Part shown: in pieces, positions 1-9,728 of the stretch | Layout: every line of letters begins with the position of its first letter | How positions within the stretch are numbered: position 1 is the first letter of the stretch | Source of the DNA: an uncultured Arenicella sp. | Lineage (GTDB): Bacteria; Pseudomonadota; Gammaproteobacteria; Arenicellales; Arenicellaceae | Assembly: GCA_947499305.1 (NCBI GenBank) | Contig: CANMNN010000013.1 | Span: 1 to 64,000, forward strand | Direction: 5' to 3' | DNA: 64,000 nt | Notes under the pieces: model-generated | Databases searched by the model: none | Told to the model about the DNA's origin: nothing | What the model saw: only the letters and a program-made list of their open reading frames with translations | Made by a program: the position numbers and the translations under genes

Positions 1-286
1 AAATCGTGCCTTCTCTATTCACTTCACAGAAGGTAGTAAGCGACTCGTTGTCAGTGATAACTTTCATTTTGATTTTGAAAATCCCACGCGATTGCTTAAT
101 CTTTGTTGATTTGCTGCGTTTGTAGCCAGGATGCGCTTTCTCGGCTTGAGCCTTACATAGGCTCATTGCTTGGCCAGCTGTTTTGATCTCAGCTGCTTGG
201 CTTGACGCTGAAAACAATAGACCAGCGGTAAATAAGCTAGCCGCTAATGTTAATGATGTAGATTTCTTTGTGATTAAATTTTTCAT
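1..286 (-). CDS. Small secreted protein, hypothetical (3' end cut by window)
   Basis: The reading frame opens at an ATG (complement of 284-286), has a GAGG ribosome site about 8 nt upstream, and runs off the window edge after 95 codons with no stop. The first 32 or so residues form a clear Sec signal peptide: lysine-rich start, hydrophobic core, then SASSQAAE with a likely cut after AQAA-type residues. The mature part is Lys-rich with two cysteines (in SLCKAQ and TFCEVN) that could form a periplasmic disulfide. I do not recognise the family. A candidate TetR operator lies 66 bp upstream at 352-369, so the TetR gene just upstream probably controls it. Confidence 0.75.
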   Translation of the reverse strand, partial: MKNLITKKSTSLTLAASLFTAGLLFSASSQAAEIKTAGQAMSLCKAQAEKAHPGYKRSKSTKIKQSRGIFKIKMKVITDNESLTTFCEVNREGTI

Positions 287-351
287 GGTAAAACCTCGGT
301 TGTGTAATTCGGTATGAATAGAAGTGATTCTATTTATATCTGATAGTTATT

Positions 352-369
352 ACAGAATGTTTGTTCTGT
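352..369. promoter_or_regulatory. TetR-type operator, copy 1
   Basis: Perfect inverted repeat ACAGAA-6 nt-TTCTGT. The same half-sites with the same 6-nt spacer recur at 990-1007 over the tetR start. This copy lies between the tetR stop and the start of the secreted-protein gene. A second perfect inverted repeat, AATAGAA-GTGA-TTCTATT, sits at 317-334, closer to the gene start; its role is unknown. Confidence 0.6.
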
Positions 370-393
370 TAAAGCCCAAAAAAAAGCTTTAAC
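368..393. terminator. Hairpin downstream of tetR
   Basis: Perfect 8-bp stem GTTAAAGC/GCTTTAAC with a 10-nt A-rich loop, just past the tetR stop. The T-run (395-400) lies on the plus-strand side, so it resembles a terminator for plus-strand transcription rather than for tetR. Its left arm overlaps operator copy 1 by 2 nt. Confidence 0.3.
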
Positions 394-402
394 GTTTTTT
401 GT

Positions 403-984
403 CTAAATTGGCCTAAGCATCGCGAGGGCACTGCGTACATAATTTCTCCGTTCTTCTAAGGAGCAATTCTGTTTAGTCATTGCGATGACGGCGCGTTGAA
501 TGCCCATGACATAAATTACTAAATCTTCTATCGGCATCTCACGTACGTCGCCGTCTTCCAAAGAGTTTTTAAGTACTTGGCGATAGGTGTCTTCAGTCTC
601 TTTGAAAATACTATTAACAATTTCATTTACCTTATCGTCTTGCCCAGCCCGTTCAATAGCGGCTTGATGTGCAAAGCAACCATCATGTTCGCCAATTTCA
701 AGTTGTTCTAAAACCAGGTCAAAATGTCTAACCAAACTTTGAAAATCAGACCTCTGAGAGCAAAACGGTTTTACAAATCGTTCTCTCAAGCGCTCTTTGT
801 AACGTAATAATGTCGCGCAATATAAGCAGTCTTTGTCTTTGAACGCTTGGTAAACCCCGTAACGAGCAACACCTGATTTTTTAACCACATCCGCCATCGA
901 ACACGCTTTGTAGCCCTTCTTCCAAAATAGGTCTAAGGCCGCGTCTAAGACGGTTTCTGGTTTAAATTCTCTAAGTCTTGCCAT
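403..984 (-). CDS. TetR/AcrR family transcriptional repressor
   Basis: A 193-residue protein of normal TetR length. The N-terminal helix-turn-helix spans about residues 8-55 (ALDLFWKKGYKACSMADVV followed by SGVARYGVYQAFKDK). The C-terminal ligand/dimer domain is helical and not assignable to a specific inducer. The ATG start (complement of 982-984) is immediately preceded by an inverted repeat at 990-1007 identical in half-sites to one upstream of the next gene, which implies autorepression plus control of the small secreted protein. Both genes run leftward with 116 bp between them, so they have separate promoters under one regulator. Confidence 0.9.
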   Translation of the reverse strand: MARLREFKPETVLDAALDLFWKKGYKACSMADVVKKSGVARYGVYQAFKDKDCLYCATLLRYKERLRERFVKPFCSQRSDFQSLVRHFDLVLEQLEIGEHDGCFAHQAAIERAGQDDKVNEIVNSIFKETEDTYRQVLKNSLEDGDVREMPIEDLVIYVMGIQRAVIAMTKQNCSLEERRNYVRSALAMLRPI

Positions 985-989
985 TCTTA

Positions 990-1007
990 ACAGAATATAT
1001 GTTCTGA
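990..1007. promoter_or_regulatory. TetR-type operator, copy 2 (autoregulation)
   Basis: Inverted repeat ACAGAA-TATATG-TTCTGA, six bases upstream of the tetR start codon. It matches copy 1 at 352-369 in both half-sites (one terminal base differs) and in spacer length. Its position would block tetR translation-start-proximal transcription. Confidence 0.6.
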
Positions 1008-1234
1008 AATATAAATGTCAAGGTGTAAGGTAATGTGAAGAGTTAAAAATAGTCATTTTGTTCACTAATAGCCGAATAGATAGCTCTAATTAGTAATTTT
1101 ATGGACATTTGTTTTGTATCTGCTGGCGGTTTTGTGGTTTTGAAGGGCGACCGTTGATTTTCTTGGTGGTATATTTATCGAGTTACAAGCACATGTTCTA
1201 AAGCTTTAGTTCAGTTACAAGGAGGCTTTGATCA

Positions 1235-1291
1235 GTGCGAATGCCGTTATGTTCGGCTTTATGGGGTAGATCTGGAAACAATGAATATTAA
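1235..1291 (+). other. Candidate 18-codon leader ORF overlapping the DUF2726 start
   Basis: A near-perfect AAGGAGG at 1219-1225 precedes not the DUF2726 start but a GTG at 1235 (or ATG at 1241) in another frame. That frame encodes about 18 codons and stops with TAA at 1289-1291, eight bases inside the DUF2726 gene, which has only a weak ribosome site of its own. The arrangement suggests translational coupling through a leader peptide. It could also be chance. Confidence 0.35.
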
Positions 1292-2078
1292 TAGCGTTAT
1301 TATTGCCGGGGTGCTGTTTGCGCTTTTGCTCTGTGTGGTTTATTTGCTGCGCAAGGCTTTAGCCTCGCGATCTCAATATGCGGTCCAAAAACGAAGCCGG
1401 GTCTTGTCCAATGCTGAACGCAGTTTCTATGAGGAGTTATGTTCAGCGTTTGATGATGATTATGCAGTTTTGCCAAAAGTTGAAATGTCTCAAATTCTAG
1501 AGCCAAAGACTCAACTTGTTAGTTCAGTGAAGTCGGCTATTTCGAAAACGCTTGAAAATGATCATTTCGATTTCGTACTGTGTAGTCGCCAAAATATGAC
1601 GGTATTCGGAGTAATTGAGCTTGAGCACTCGGATGTCGCCAGCGGCGCTCAAAAGAATCGTCATCAGTTAACACGGAACGAGCACGTGTCGAAACTCTGC
1701 GAAAACGCGGGTTTGAGGCTATTCTTTTTTGACGCCCGTCAAAGTTATAAAGGTGTAGATTTGAGCCGGCTTATAATTGGCCGCTCTAAGCTTAGTGAAG
1801 ATGAAGCGAAAATGTCGCCGACTCATCAGTCGCAACTCACAATAGAAACTCCTTCGAATTCGATATACGGCCATAGCCGAAGTTGCCCTAAATGCCGCAG
1901 TGAAATCGTTACCAAAGTCGCGCTTAAAGGTAGCGATATCGGCGAAAAATTTTTGATGTGCCGAAAATATCCTTACTGTGACTACCGCGTCTCAGTTAAA
2001 GACCTTGAGCGCATGCGCGAAATTGAGCAAAAAGAAAGTAAGCAAGCGCAGTCTCGAGGCTACAAAGACTGGAGCTAA
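1281..2078 (+). CDS. DUF2726 protein with topoisomerase-type zinc finger
   Basis: 265 residues. Residues 5-23 form one membrane helix at the N terminus. Residues 45-165 match the DUF2726 fold, a nuclease-like domain of unknown function (FDFVLCSR, GVIELEHSD, LRLFFFDAR). A C-terminal C4 zinc finger of the topoisomerase I type spans 202-238, with CPKCRSE and then CRKYPYCDY. The protein is probably anchored to the inner membrane and faces the cytoplasm. DUF2726 domains resemble restriction-type nucleases, and zinc fingers of this kind bind single-stranded DNA, so a nucleic-acid role is plausible but unproven. The gene is monocistronic and convergent with mnmA. Confidence 0.85.
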   Translation: MNINSVIIAGVLFALLLCVVYLLRKALASRSQYAVQKRSRVLSNAERSFYEELCSAFDDDYAVLPKVEMSQILEPKTQLVSSVKSAISKTLENDHFDFVLCSRQNMTVFGVIELEHSDVASGAQKNRHQLTRNEHVSKLCENAGLRLFFFDARQSYKGVDLSRLIIGRSKLSEDEAKMSPTHQSQLTIETPSNSIYGHSRSCPKCRSEIVTKVALKGSDIGEKFLMCRKYPYCDYRVSVKDLERMREIEQKESKQAQSRGYKDWS

Positions 2079-2145
2079 AGATTTAGATTGTTTGAGAATT
2101 ACCTGATGGTGATTCTGCTTTGTAGCGGATTATCGATCACGGCGC

Positions 2146-3249
2146 TTATTTTGAACTGTGTATTGTTGCACCGCCTAAACAACTTCTACCGTCATAAAAA
2201 ACCAATGCTTGGCCAGGAGTGACAGCACGCTGGGGCTCTTTAAATTCGACTTCAATTTGTGACTCATCGATCTCGAGAATTCGGCACTCATGGTCTTGTT
2301 GTCGATAGCGGGTTTTCGCAGTGAGTATGTCACCAACCTTTGGAGCGGTTTCACTTACCCAATCCATTCCGTTTGCGATAACCGTTTGAGTGAGCATCGC
2401 AGGGTGGTCATGGCCTTGCACAACCAATAGCTCATTTCTCGCAACATCTTTGCCAGCAACATACCAAGCTTCGCCAGCCCCACCGATATTAAGTCCTTGT
2501 CGTTGTCCTAGTGTGTAGTACATGAGTCCATCGTGCTCGGCGACGGTATTTCCACTAATATCTACCATATTCCCTGGGTTGGGTTTTAAGTACGTGCTCA
2601 GGAAATCTTTAAAGCGACGTTCACCAATAAAGCAAATACCAGTGCTGTCCTTTTTATTGTGAGTCACGAAGCCTTGTTCGTCGGCGATTTGGCGGACTAT
2701 TGGCTTTTCAATTTCGCCAAGAGGGAATAGGCTCTTACGAAGTTGGCGCTGTTGGAGAGTATAAAGAAAATAGCTTTGATCTTTGTTGGCGTCAGAGCCT
2801 CGTAACAAGAGTGCCTCGTTGTTTGGGTTGTTGTCTAGGTGTCCTTTAGCAACATAGTGGCCGGTAGCAATGTAGTCGGCGCCGAGAGTCTCAGCTTGTA
2901 GTAGGAATTCTTTAAATTTGATTTCCTTATTGCACAGGATATCTGGGTTAGGCGTACGGCCCGCTTGGTATTCAGCTAGAAAGTGCTCGAAAACGTTTTC
3001 CCAATATTCATGAGCAAAGTTTACTTCGTGTAAGTCGATTCCTAAACGTTCGCAAACTTGAGCGGCGTCTTTCAGGTCTTCCGCAGCGGCACAATATTCT
3101 TCGGTGTCGTCTTCTTCCCAATTCTTCATGAACATCCCCGTCACGGTATAACCTTGCTCTAATAGCAAATGCGCGGTTACTGACGAATCAACGCCGCCTG
3201 ACATGCCGACGACGACATTGGTATCTTCTGGCTTATGGTCTAAGTTCAT
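2146..3249 (-). CDS. mnmA: tRNA-specific 2-thiouridylase MnmA
   Basis: This enzyme thiolates U34 of tRNA-Lys, -Glu and -Gln in an ATP-dependent reaction using sulfur relayed by the Tus proteins. The 367-residue length is typical. The PP-loop GMSGGVDSS is at residues 15-23. The catalytic pair is C106 (in PDILCNKEI) and C206 (in GICFIGE), both present. The C-terminal beta-barrel (GQALVFYDG) is complete. A nudix gene lies 69 nt upstream on the same strand, as in the E. coli nudJ-mnmA arrangement, so the two are likely co-transcribed. Confidence 0.97.
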   Translation of the reverse strand: MNLDHKPEDTNVVVGMSGGVDSSVTAHLLLEQGYTVTGMFMKNWEEDDTEEYCAAAEDLKDAAQVCERLGIDLHEVNFAHEYWENVFEHFLAEYQAGRTPNPDILCNKEIKFKEFLLQAETLGADYIATGHYVAKGHLDNNPNNEALLLRGSDANKDQSYFLYTLQQRQLRKSLFPLGEIEKPIVRQIADEQGFVTHNKKDSTGICFIGERRFKDFLSTYLKPNPGNMVDISGNTVAEHDGLMYYTLGQRQGLNIGGAGEAWYVAGKDVARNELLVVQGHDHPAMLTQTVIANGMDWVSETAPKVGDILTAKTRYRQQDHECRILEIDESQIEVEFKEPQRAVTPGQALVFYDGRSCLGGATIHSSK

Positions 3250-3318
3250 GTTTATTTAGATTGAAAAAGGTGCCTAAATGTTTGTGTTGTTCTTGTTGCT
3301 GCGCGCGAGTTCATGGGC

Positions 3319-3759
3319 CTATAGTTCTTTTACAATACTCAAAGAATGTCGCGAGCCACCTAAATAGTCTTTCAAGCACTCTACTACGATGGGGCTTCTG
3401 AGTGATTGGTGTTCGAATATTTCGTTGGCCGTTAACCAATGCGTACGAATGATATCCGCGTCTAATTCGCAGCTAGCATCAAGTTCACTGATTTCACCGC
3501 AAAATGTAAATCGAATATAGGTTTTGCCGTTTTGAGCTTCGTGTCGGTATACGCCAACAAGTGCTTCAGGGGTAAAGTGCCGGCAGGTCTCTTCTAATGT
3601 TTCTCGGACCACCGCAGCTAAAATCGTCTCTCCTCGCTCTAAGTGGCCCGCAGGCTGATTGAAGACAATCTCGTGGCTCGACTTTGAAACTTCTTCTACA
3701 AGCAAGAACTTGCCGTCGCGCTCACATATCGCTGCTACAGTAATATCAGGTGTCCACAT
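3319..3759 (-). CDS. nudJ: Nudix hydrolase, NudJ-like
   Basis: 146 residues. The Nudix box starts at G38 and keeps E44, R52, E53, E56 and E57, the Mg-binding glutamates, but the usual second glycine is C59 (EETC instead of EETG). NudJ hydrolyses nucleoside di- and triphosphates and HMP-PP, and its gene is next to mnmA in E. coli, which supports the name. The substrate here cannot be read from sequence. ATG start at complement of 3757-3759. Likely the first gene of the nudJ-mnmA operon. Confidence 0.85.
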   Translation of the reverse strand: MWTPDITVAAICERDGKFLLVEEVSKSSHEIVFNQPAGHLERGETILAAVVRETLEETCRHFTPEALVGVYRHEAQNGKTYIRFTFCGEISELDASCELDADIIRTHWLTANEIFEHQSLRSPIVVECLKDYLGGSRHSLSIVKEL

Positions 3760-3905
3760 AACTTGTGCCTAGAATTAAGGGTAAAACGTGTTTTTATGCC
3801 TTTGCAGGCCTAGTCTACGGTTGCTGGTCGAGAAACCCTAGCAACTTCATGCAGGCAATTACTAATTTGGTTTGACAGACCATAGTGTGAGGCCGTGTGG
3901 TGGCT

Positions 3906-3935
3906 TTTACAATGCTTAGTAAAAACTTTTATGCT
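3906..3935 (+). promoter_or_regulatory. Candidate sigma70 promoter for icd
   Basis: TTTACA at 3906-3911 and TATGCT at 3930-3935, 18 nt apart, in the 408-bp gap between the nudix gene and icd. It would give a leader of about 225 nt. A hairpin-forming stretch, GTTGCT...AGCAAC with inner GGT/ACC, is further upstream near 3820-3845. Nothing else recognisable is in the gap. Confidence 0.35.
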
Positions 3936-4167
3936 ATTATCTCAGCCGTTTTTCACAGCAAGATTGATCGCATTAATTCTGGTTATAACACACAGTTATT
4001 GCAGACTATTTGTTATCGGCAGTCAAGAAGTGCATCGCAGGTCTAATTTTACCTGAAACGGTTTAATACTTGGCTCGCAGTTAATTCCGAATGTCGGCCT
4101 GAGTATTTGCAAAAAGATATTGCCCCAACAAACTCAACATCATTTATAAGGTTCGAGATAAAACACG

Positions 4168-6405
4168 ATGAGCAACGCTAAATCTAAGATTTTCTACACC
4201 CTAACGGACGAAGCGCCAGCATTGGCGACACGATCACTACTGCCGATTTTTCAGTCGTTTGCTGCGGCCTGTGACGTAGAAGTTGACACAAAAGATATCT
4301 CTCTCGCATCACGCATTTTGGCAAACTTATCAGATTACATTGAAGCTGACCAACGTGTAGAAGATGCGCTTGCAGAATTAGGGACGCTTGTTCTAGAGCC
4401 AAGTGCCAATGTAATTAAAACTCCCAATATTAGTGCCTCGATTCCCCAGATTAAGGCTGCAATCGAAGAGCTTCAGGCGAAGGGTTATGCCTTGCCGGAT
4501 TTCCCCGATGACCCGAAAACAGATGAAGAGAATAAGATTAGAGAGGCCTACGAGCGAGTAAAGGGTAGTAACGTAAACCCTGTTCTTCGTGAGGGTAACT
4601 CGGATCGCCGTGCGCCGGCTGCCGTTAAGAATTATGCACGCAGTAACCCACACTCAATGGGCGAATGGTTGCCGACCTCGCGTTCTCATGTCGCTACAAT
4701 GAATGGCGGAGATTTTCGTTCTAGTGAGCGCTCAATGACGCTTGCTAAAGACTGTTCAGTGAAAATTGAGTTTACCGATAAATACGGTAACAGCACGATT
4801 AAGCAGTCTGGTTTGAAATTGCTTGACGGCGAAGTGATCGATGCGATGTTCATGAGCAAAAATGCCTTGCGTGAATTTTACGCTGAGCAAATTGACGATG
4901 CGAAGGAGAATAACATGTTGTTCTCTTTGCACGTAAAGGCCACGATGATGAAGGTATCGCACCCCATCGTATTCGGTCACGCGGTAACGGTTTACTACAA
5001 AGACGTGTATGAAAAATACGCTACTCTGTTCGAAGAGCTCAATGTTCAGCCGAACAACGGTTTGGGAAATCTGTATAACATTATCGAACAAATCTCGGGC
5101 AACCTTCGTGACAAAATCGAAGCGGATATCTTAGCTTGTTACGAAAATCGCCCAGCAATCGCAATGGTTGATTCAGATAAGGGTATTTCGAACCTTCACG
5201 TGCCAAGCGACGTTATCGTAGATGCCTCAATGCCAGCGATGATTCGTAACTCAGGCAAAATGTGGAATATGGACGGAGAACTTCAAGATACGAAAGCCGT
5301 TATTCCGGAAAGCACCTATGCCTATATTTACCAAGAAGTGATCGACTTCTGTAAAGAATTTGGCGCACTTGACCCAACTAAGATTGGCAGTGTTTCAAAC
5401 GTGGGCTTGATGGCGCAAAAAGCCGAAGAGTACGGTTCTCACGACAAAACCTATGAAATGGAGTACGACGGTTACATGCGTGTTATCGACGAAGAGTCTG
5501 ACACGATTTTGTTTGAACATGCCGTGCGAGAGGGTGATATTTGGCGCATGTGTCAGGTTAAAGACGCGCCAATTCGCGATTGGGTTAAGTTAGCGGTTAA
5601 TCGCGCACGTAAAACTGGTTCAACCGCCGTTTTCTGGTTAGATAGAAATCGTCCGCACGAAGCCCAGCTAATTATTAAGGTTAATGAGTACCTACGTGAC
5701 CATGATACCGATGGCTTAGATCTAAAAATTATGTCGCCGGCTGATGCGACGCGTTACTCACTTGAGCAAATCACTCAAGGTAAAGATGTTATCTCGGTCA
5801 CTGGCAATGTATTGCGTGATTATTTAACTGACTTATTCCCAATTCTTGAGGTTGGCACGAGCGCAAAAATGTTGTCTATCGTGCCATTAATGAATGGCGG
5901 TGGCTTATTCGAGACTGGTGCTGGTGGTTCAGCGCCAAAGCATGTTCAACAGTTCAATAAAGAAGGGCACTTACGTTGGGACTCACTTGGCGAGTTCTTG
6001 GCCACGGCAGCCTCGTTCGAGCATTTGGCGGATGTAAATGACAATCCTCAAGCTCAGATTTTAGCGGATACCCTTGATGTCGCAACCAGCAGGCTGCTTA
6101 CCGAAGGCAAATCGCCATCGCGTAAGGTAAATGAGTTGGATAACCGAGGAAGCCATTTCTACCTGAGCCTTTATTGGGCAGAGGCAATTGCAGCTCAAGA
6201 CGAAGATGCAGGCCTGAAAGCTAAGTTTGCGGCGCTATTTGAGCAACTTTCAGCAAGCGAAGAGACTATTGTTGCTGAGCTAAACGAAGCACAAGGCGCC
6301 TCGGTGGATATCGATGGGTATTACTTACCATCGGAAGACGCCGCTTCTGCAGCCATGCGCCCGAGTGAAACATTCAATAATATTATTGATAATTTCCAAG
6401 CTTAG
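4168..6405 (+). CDS. icd: Isocitrate dehydrogenase (NADP+), monomeric type
   Basis: This TCA-cycle enzyme oxidatively decarboxylates isocitrate to 2-oxoglutarate with NADP+. At 745 residues it belongs to the large monomeric IDH-II family (about 740 residues), not the dimeric 415-residue E. coli type. Family-typical segments are visible from the start ([15 protein letters not shown]) through the central [14 protein letters not shown] and [14 protein letters not shown] regions to [14 protein letters not shown] and the [16 protein letters not shown] loop. The gene stands alone behind a long leader, and is followed by two hairpins at 6417-6447 and 6467-6502. Confidence 0.97.
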   Translation: MSNAKSKIFYTLTDEAPALATRSLLPIFQSFAAACDVEVDTKDISLASRILANLSDYIEADQRVEDALAELGTLVLEPSANVIKTPNISASIPQIKAAIEELQAKGYALPDFPDDPKTDEENKIREAYERVKGSNVNPVLREGNSDRRAPAAVKNYARSNPHSMGEWLPTSRSHVATMNGGDFRSSERSMTLAKDCSVKIEFTDKYGNSTIKQSGLKLLDGEVIDAMFMSKNALREFYAEQIDDAKENNMLFSLHVKATMMKVSHPIVFGHAVTVYYKDVYEKYATLFEELNVQPNNGLGNLYNIIEQISGNLRDKIEADILACYENRPAIAMVDSDKGISNLHVPSDVIVDASMPAMIRNSGKMWNMDGELQDTKAVIPESTYAYIYQEVIDFCKEFGALDPTKIGSVSNVGLMAQKAEEYGSHDKTYEMEYDGYMRVIDEESDTILFEHAVREGDIWRMCQVKDAPIRDWVKLAVNRARKTGSTAVFWLDRNRPHEAQLIIKVNEYLRDHDTDGLDLKIMSPADATRYSLEQITQGKDVISVTGNVLRDYLTDLFPILEVGTSAKMLSIVPLMNGGGLFETGAGGSAPKHVQQFNKEGHLRWDSLGEFLATAASFEHLADVNDNPQAQILADTLDVATSRLLTEGKSPSRKVNELDNRGSHFYLSLYWAEAIAAQDEDAGLKAKFAALFEQLSASEETIVAELNEAQGASVDIDGYYLPSEDAASAAMRPSETFNNIIDNFQA

Positions 6406-6416
6406 CGCTTTAGCGC

Positions 6417-6447
6417 TTTCGCCATGACAATTTAAGTCATGGCGAAA
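6417..6447. repeat. Perfect 12-bp inverted repeat after icd
   Basis: TTTCGCCATGAC, a 7-nt loop, and the exact reverse complement. It begins 11 nt past the icd stop and has no T-run, so it may stabilise the 3' end of the message rather than terminate. A proper terminator follows 20 nt later. Confidence 0.7.
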
Positions 6448-6466
6448 ATAGGCTTGCAGTAACCAC

Positions 6467-6502
6467 AAAAAAAGCACGACCCGGTTGGGTTCGTGCTTTT
6501 TT
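6467..6502. terminator. Bidirectional rho-independent terminator between icd and cspD
   Basis: A7, then GCACGACCC, loop GGTT, GGGTTCGTGC with one bulged T, then T6. It serves icd from the left and cspD from the right, since the two genes converge. Confidence 0.85.
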
Positions 6503-6579
6503 AATGACCGCTGAATTTGTTTATTGTTCTTATTAGTACAAATAGAAAGGCGGTTGCTAAGCTTAAAAGATGATTTTAA

Positions 6580-6789
6580 TTACGATGCTGCGCGGATCTT
6601 TGCGGCTTTAGGGCCTTTGTCTCCGTCTTCTAGCTCATATTCAACTTCTTGGCCTTCATTAAGCGTTTTGTATCCATCCATATCGATTTCAGAATAATGT
6701 GCGAACACATCATTGCCGCCATCACTTGGTTCAATAAATCCAAACCCTTTAGAAGAGTTGAACCATTTCACGGTTCCTCTTGTAGCCAT
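6580..6789 (-). CDS. cspD: Cold-shock-domain protein, CspD position
   Basis: 69 residues, a single cold-shock OB fold that binds single-stranded RNA or DNA. RNP1 is KGFGFIEP and RNP2 is [10 protein letters not shown]. coli cspD occupies the same place, divergent from clpS-clpA, which is the reason for the symbol; the sequence alone would only support a generic CspA/CspD assignment. In E. coli CspD inhibits replication in stationary phase. A 330-bp AT-rich region separates it from clpS and must hold both promoters. Confidence 0.85.
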   Translation of the reverse strand: MATRGTVKWFNSSKGFGFIEPSDGGNDVFAHYSEIDMDGYKTLNEGQEVEYELEDGDKGPKAAKIRAAS

Positions 6790-7121
6790 CTTATTTCCTC
6801 ACTTTGGTAAAACATCCTGATATTCGCTTCAGGTATATAGGTGAAATCTGTGTGGTTTTACTAGGCTTTCTTTGACCTGATTAACTCTTATTTGACTTCA
6901 CAACGTACATCAAATTCTCTGTAATAATTTGACTTTGCAAGTAGACCTTCTTGATAAACAAAGGTCAAGTGTGTCAGACAATTAATAAGCAGTAGAAAGG
7001 CGTTTGTCTAGTAAAAAGTGCTTGAAAAATGGATAATAGAGGCCAAACTTAAAGCTGACCTATTTTTTAATTGTCTTCGCGGGCTTTAAGCTCGTTTAAG
7101 AGACTAACAACTAATTTAATA
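6790..7121. promoter_or_regulatory. cspD/clpS divergent intergenic region
   Basis: An AT-rich stretch of 332 bp between the cspD start and the proposed clpS start at 7122. It contains several TTTGAC/GTCAAA words (for example 6867-6876 and 6960-6968) suited to -35 elements in both directions. I found no recognisable operator and no coding potential. Confidence 0.4.
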
Positions 7122-7460
7122 ATGAGTGATTACCCAGAACCCCTTCATAACGATGATTTAGCTGTAGAAACAGCTAAACCTCGTCTTAAGCGGCCACCAC
7201 TGTATAGAGTGCTATTGCTTAACGACGACTACACAACAATGGAGTTCGTCATTGATGTGCTGACCTCAGTTTTTCACCATTCTGAGGAAAAAGCAGCGCA
7301 GATTATGATGCACGTTCATCAGAAAGGGTCTGGCATCTGCGGTGTATTTACCCGCGAGATTGCAGAAACTAAGGTTGAGCAAGTTATGCAATATGCGCAG
7401 CAAAACAAACACCCCTTGCAATGCACCATGGAGCCTGACTCCGATGATGACGGCGAGTAA
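7122..7460 (+). CDS. clpS: ATP-dependent Clp protease adaptor ClpS
   Basis: ClpS delivers N-degron substrates to ClpA. I choose the ATG at 7122 (112 residues) over an upstream TTG at 7071, because E. coli ClpS is 106 residues and the extra 17 residues look unrelated. The core fold is clear: PPLYRVLLLNDDYTTMEFV carries the Asn-Asp-Asp cluster that grips the N-terminal residue of the substrate, and the MHVHQKGSGICGVFTREIAE helix/strand is typical. clpA begins 18 nt downstream, so the two are one operon. Confidence 0.95.
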   Translation: MSDYPEPLHNDDLAVETAKPRLKRPPLYRVLLLNDDYTTMEFVIDVLTSVFHHSEEKAAQIMMHVHQKGSGICGVFTREIAETKVEQVMQYAQQNKHPLQCTMEPDSDDDGE

Positions 7461-7478
7461 CCCCGAGGCAAACAAACA

Positions 7479-9728
7479 ATGATATCCAAAGACTTAGAGA
7501 AATCACTCAATTTTGCCGTTCAAGTCGCGCACCAGGCGAGGCATGAATTTGTCACTACTGAACACTTACTGCTAGCGTTACTCGAAAACAACTCGGCTAT
7601 GGCGGTGTTGCAAGCTTGTAGAGCGGATTTAGATGAGATGCGTTCAGATTTAAAACTTCACCTTGCCGATAATGTTCCTCAAGTTGAAGATCAACCTGAA
7701 GTGAAGACCCAGCCTAGCATCGGCTTTCAACGCGTATTGCAACGGGCTATAGTGCATGTTCAAAGCTCAGGTAAGACTGAAGTAGAGGGCGAGAATGTAC
7801 TGGTTGCCATGTTCTCTGAGCAAGATTCTTATGCGGCCTATTTTTTAGATCAGCAAAACGTTACGCGTTTTGATGCGGTATCGTATATTTCGCATGGCAT
7901 TAGCAAAGGTGGTGAAGAGCTTGACGGATTGCCTTACCCTGAAGATCAACATGTTGACGGCGAAGTGCCTGATCAGAAGGAAGGACCCCTAGAAGCGTAT
8001 ACTGTCAATCTAAATGAGCGCGCGGCTGAGGGCTTTATTGATCCCTTAATTGGTCGCGATAAAGAGGTTGAGCGCACTATTCAGATTTTATCGCGACGTC
8101 GTAAAAATAACCCATTGTATGTTGGTGAAGCAGGTGTCGGTAAAACCGCAATTGCTGAAGGCTTAGCGAAGAAGATCGTTGAGGAAGAAGTGCCGACTGT
8201 ACTTGCTGATGCCGTTGTGTACTCACTAGACCTAGGTGCATTACTTGCAGGCACAAAATACAGAGGTGATTTTGAGAAGCGCTTGAAAGCTGTGTTGAAA
8301 GCACTCGAGCGAGAAGAGCATGCGGTGCTGTTTATTGATGAGATTCACACCATCATTGGTGCTGGTTCGGCGTCTGGTGGCGCTATGGACGCATCTAACT
8401 TATTAAAGCCTGCTCTTTCTAGCGGCCAGTTGAAATGTGTAGGCTCAACAACCTACCAAGAATACCGTGGCATCTTTGAAAAGGATCGAGCCTTATCGCG
8501 TCGTTTTCAAAAAATTGATGTCGAGCAACCGACTGTTGATGAAACCGTGCAAATACTGCGAGGCTTGAAGTCAAGATTTGAGGAGCACCACGAAGTCACT
8601 TACACGCCAGAATCGCTGAGCTTAGCGGCAGAACTGGCTGAGCGTTATATCAATGAGCGTTTTTTACCTGATAAGGCAATTGATGTGATCGATGAAGCTG
8701 GCGCACGTACTCGACTTTTTGAGCGTGAAGAAGGCGAAATTCCAGTTATTGATACCGAGCAAATCGAAGAGGTTGTCTCGTTTATAGCGCGCATACCGCC
8801 GAAGACCGTATCGGCATCTGACGTAGATTCATTGAAGAATCTCGAGCGAGATCTAAAGCTTGTTGTGTTCGGTCAAGACGAAGCCATCGTTAATTTGTCG
8901 TCGGCGATCAAGATGTCTCGATCGGGTTTAGGTAAACCTGATAAGCCGATTGGCTCATTTTTGTTTTCTGGGCCTACAGGTGTTGGTAAAACCGAAGTAA
9001 CGCGCCAATTGGCGATGACCTTAGGCGTTGAGCTAATTCGTTTTGATATGTCTGAGTATATGGAGCGGCACACGGTATCTCGCTTGATTGGTGCGCCTCC
9101 AGGCTATGTTGGATTTGATCAAGGCGGTTTATTAACCGATTCGGTTAATAAACATCCGCATGCAGTTCTATTGTTGGATGAAATCGAGAAAGCGCATCCA
9201 GACGTATTTAATTTGCTATTGCAAGTTATGGATCATGGAACACTGACCGACAATAATGGTCGCAAGGCCGATTTTCGCAATGTGATTATTGTAATGACCA
9301 CCAATGCGGGCGCATCGGCCGTTTCTCGAAACAACATGGGTTTTACCAAGCAAGATAATGCTCAAGACGACATGGGCGCGATTCAAAAGTTATTTACTCC
9401 GGAGTTTCGTAATCGCTTGGATTCGATCGTTCGCTTTTCACCGCTGGGTAAAGAAGTGATCGATAAGATTGTTGATAAAGAGTTGCTTGAAGTGGAGCGT
9501 CAGTTGCTAGAAAAAGACGTTCAAATGACTGTCGACAGCAGTGCTCGCGCTTGGATCGCCGAGAATGGCTACGACGAAAACATGGGCGCAAGGCCTCTTG
9601 CTCGCTTGATTCAAGAAGAGATCAAACGTGGTTTAGCCGACGAATTATTGTTCGGTAAACTTCAGAAAGGTGGCAAGGTAACTATTTCCACCGACGAGGG
9701 TGAGTTGTCGTTTGAGATCGAAAGCTAG
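7479..9728 (+). CDS. clpA: ATP-dependent Clp protease ATPase subunit ClpA
   Basis: This AAA+ unfoldase feeds ClpP. 749 residues, normal for ClpA. Order: Clp N-domain (1-145), AAA-1 with Walker A GEAGVGKT at 216-223 and Walker [12 protein letters not shown]-2 with Walker A GPTGVGKT at 498-505 and Walker B VLLLDEIE, then the C-terminal D2-small domain. The ClpP-docking loop is M620-G621-F622, where E. coli ClpA has I-G-L; the hydrophobic-Gly-hydrophobic pattern is kept. It lies directly after the adaptor gene clpS. The expected clpP is outside the window. Confidence 0.97.
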   Translation: MISKDLEKSLNFAVQVAHQARHEFVTTEHLLLALLENNSAMAVLQACRADLDEMRSDLKLHLADNVPQVEDQPEVKTQPSIGFQRVLQRAIVHVQSSGKTEVEGENVLVAMFSEQDSYAAYFLDQQNVTRFDAVSYISHGISKGGEELDGLPYPEDQHVDGEVPDQKEGPLEAYTVNLNERAAEGFIDPLIGRDKEVERTIQILSRRRKNNPLYVGEAGVGKTAIAEGLAKKIVEEEVPTVLADAVVYSLDLGALLAGTKYRGDFEKRLKAVLKALEREEHAVLFIDEIHTIIGAGSASGGAMDASNLLKPALSSGQLKCVGSTTYQEYRGIFEKDRALSRRFQKIDVEQPTVDETVQILRGLKSRFEEHHEVTYTPESLSLAAELAERYINERFLPDKAIDVIDEAGARTRLFEREEGEIPVIDTEQIEEVVSFIARIPPKTVSASDVDSLKNLERDLKLVVFGQDEAIVNLSSAIKMSRSGLGKPDKPIGSFLFSGPTGVGKTEVTRQLAMTLGVELIRFDMSEYMERHTVSRLIGAPPGYVGFDQGGLLTDSVNKHPHAVLLLDEIEKAHPDVFNLLLQVMDHGTLTDNNGRKADFRNVIIVMTTNAGASAVSRNNMGFTKQDNAQDDMGAIQKLFTPEFRNRLDSIVRFSPLGKEVIDKIVDKELLEVERQLLEKDVQMTVDSSARAWIAENGYDENMGARPLARLIQEEIKRGLADELLFGKLQKGGKVTISTDEGELSFEIES

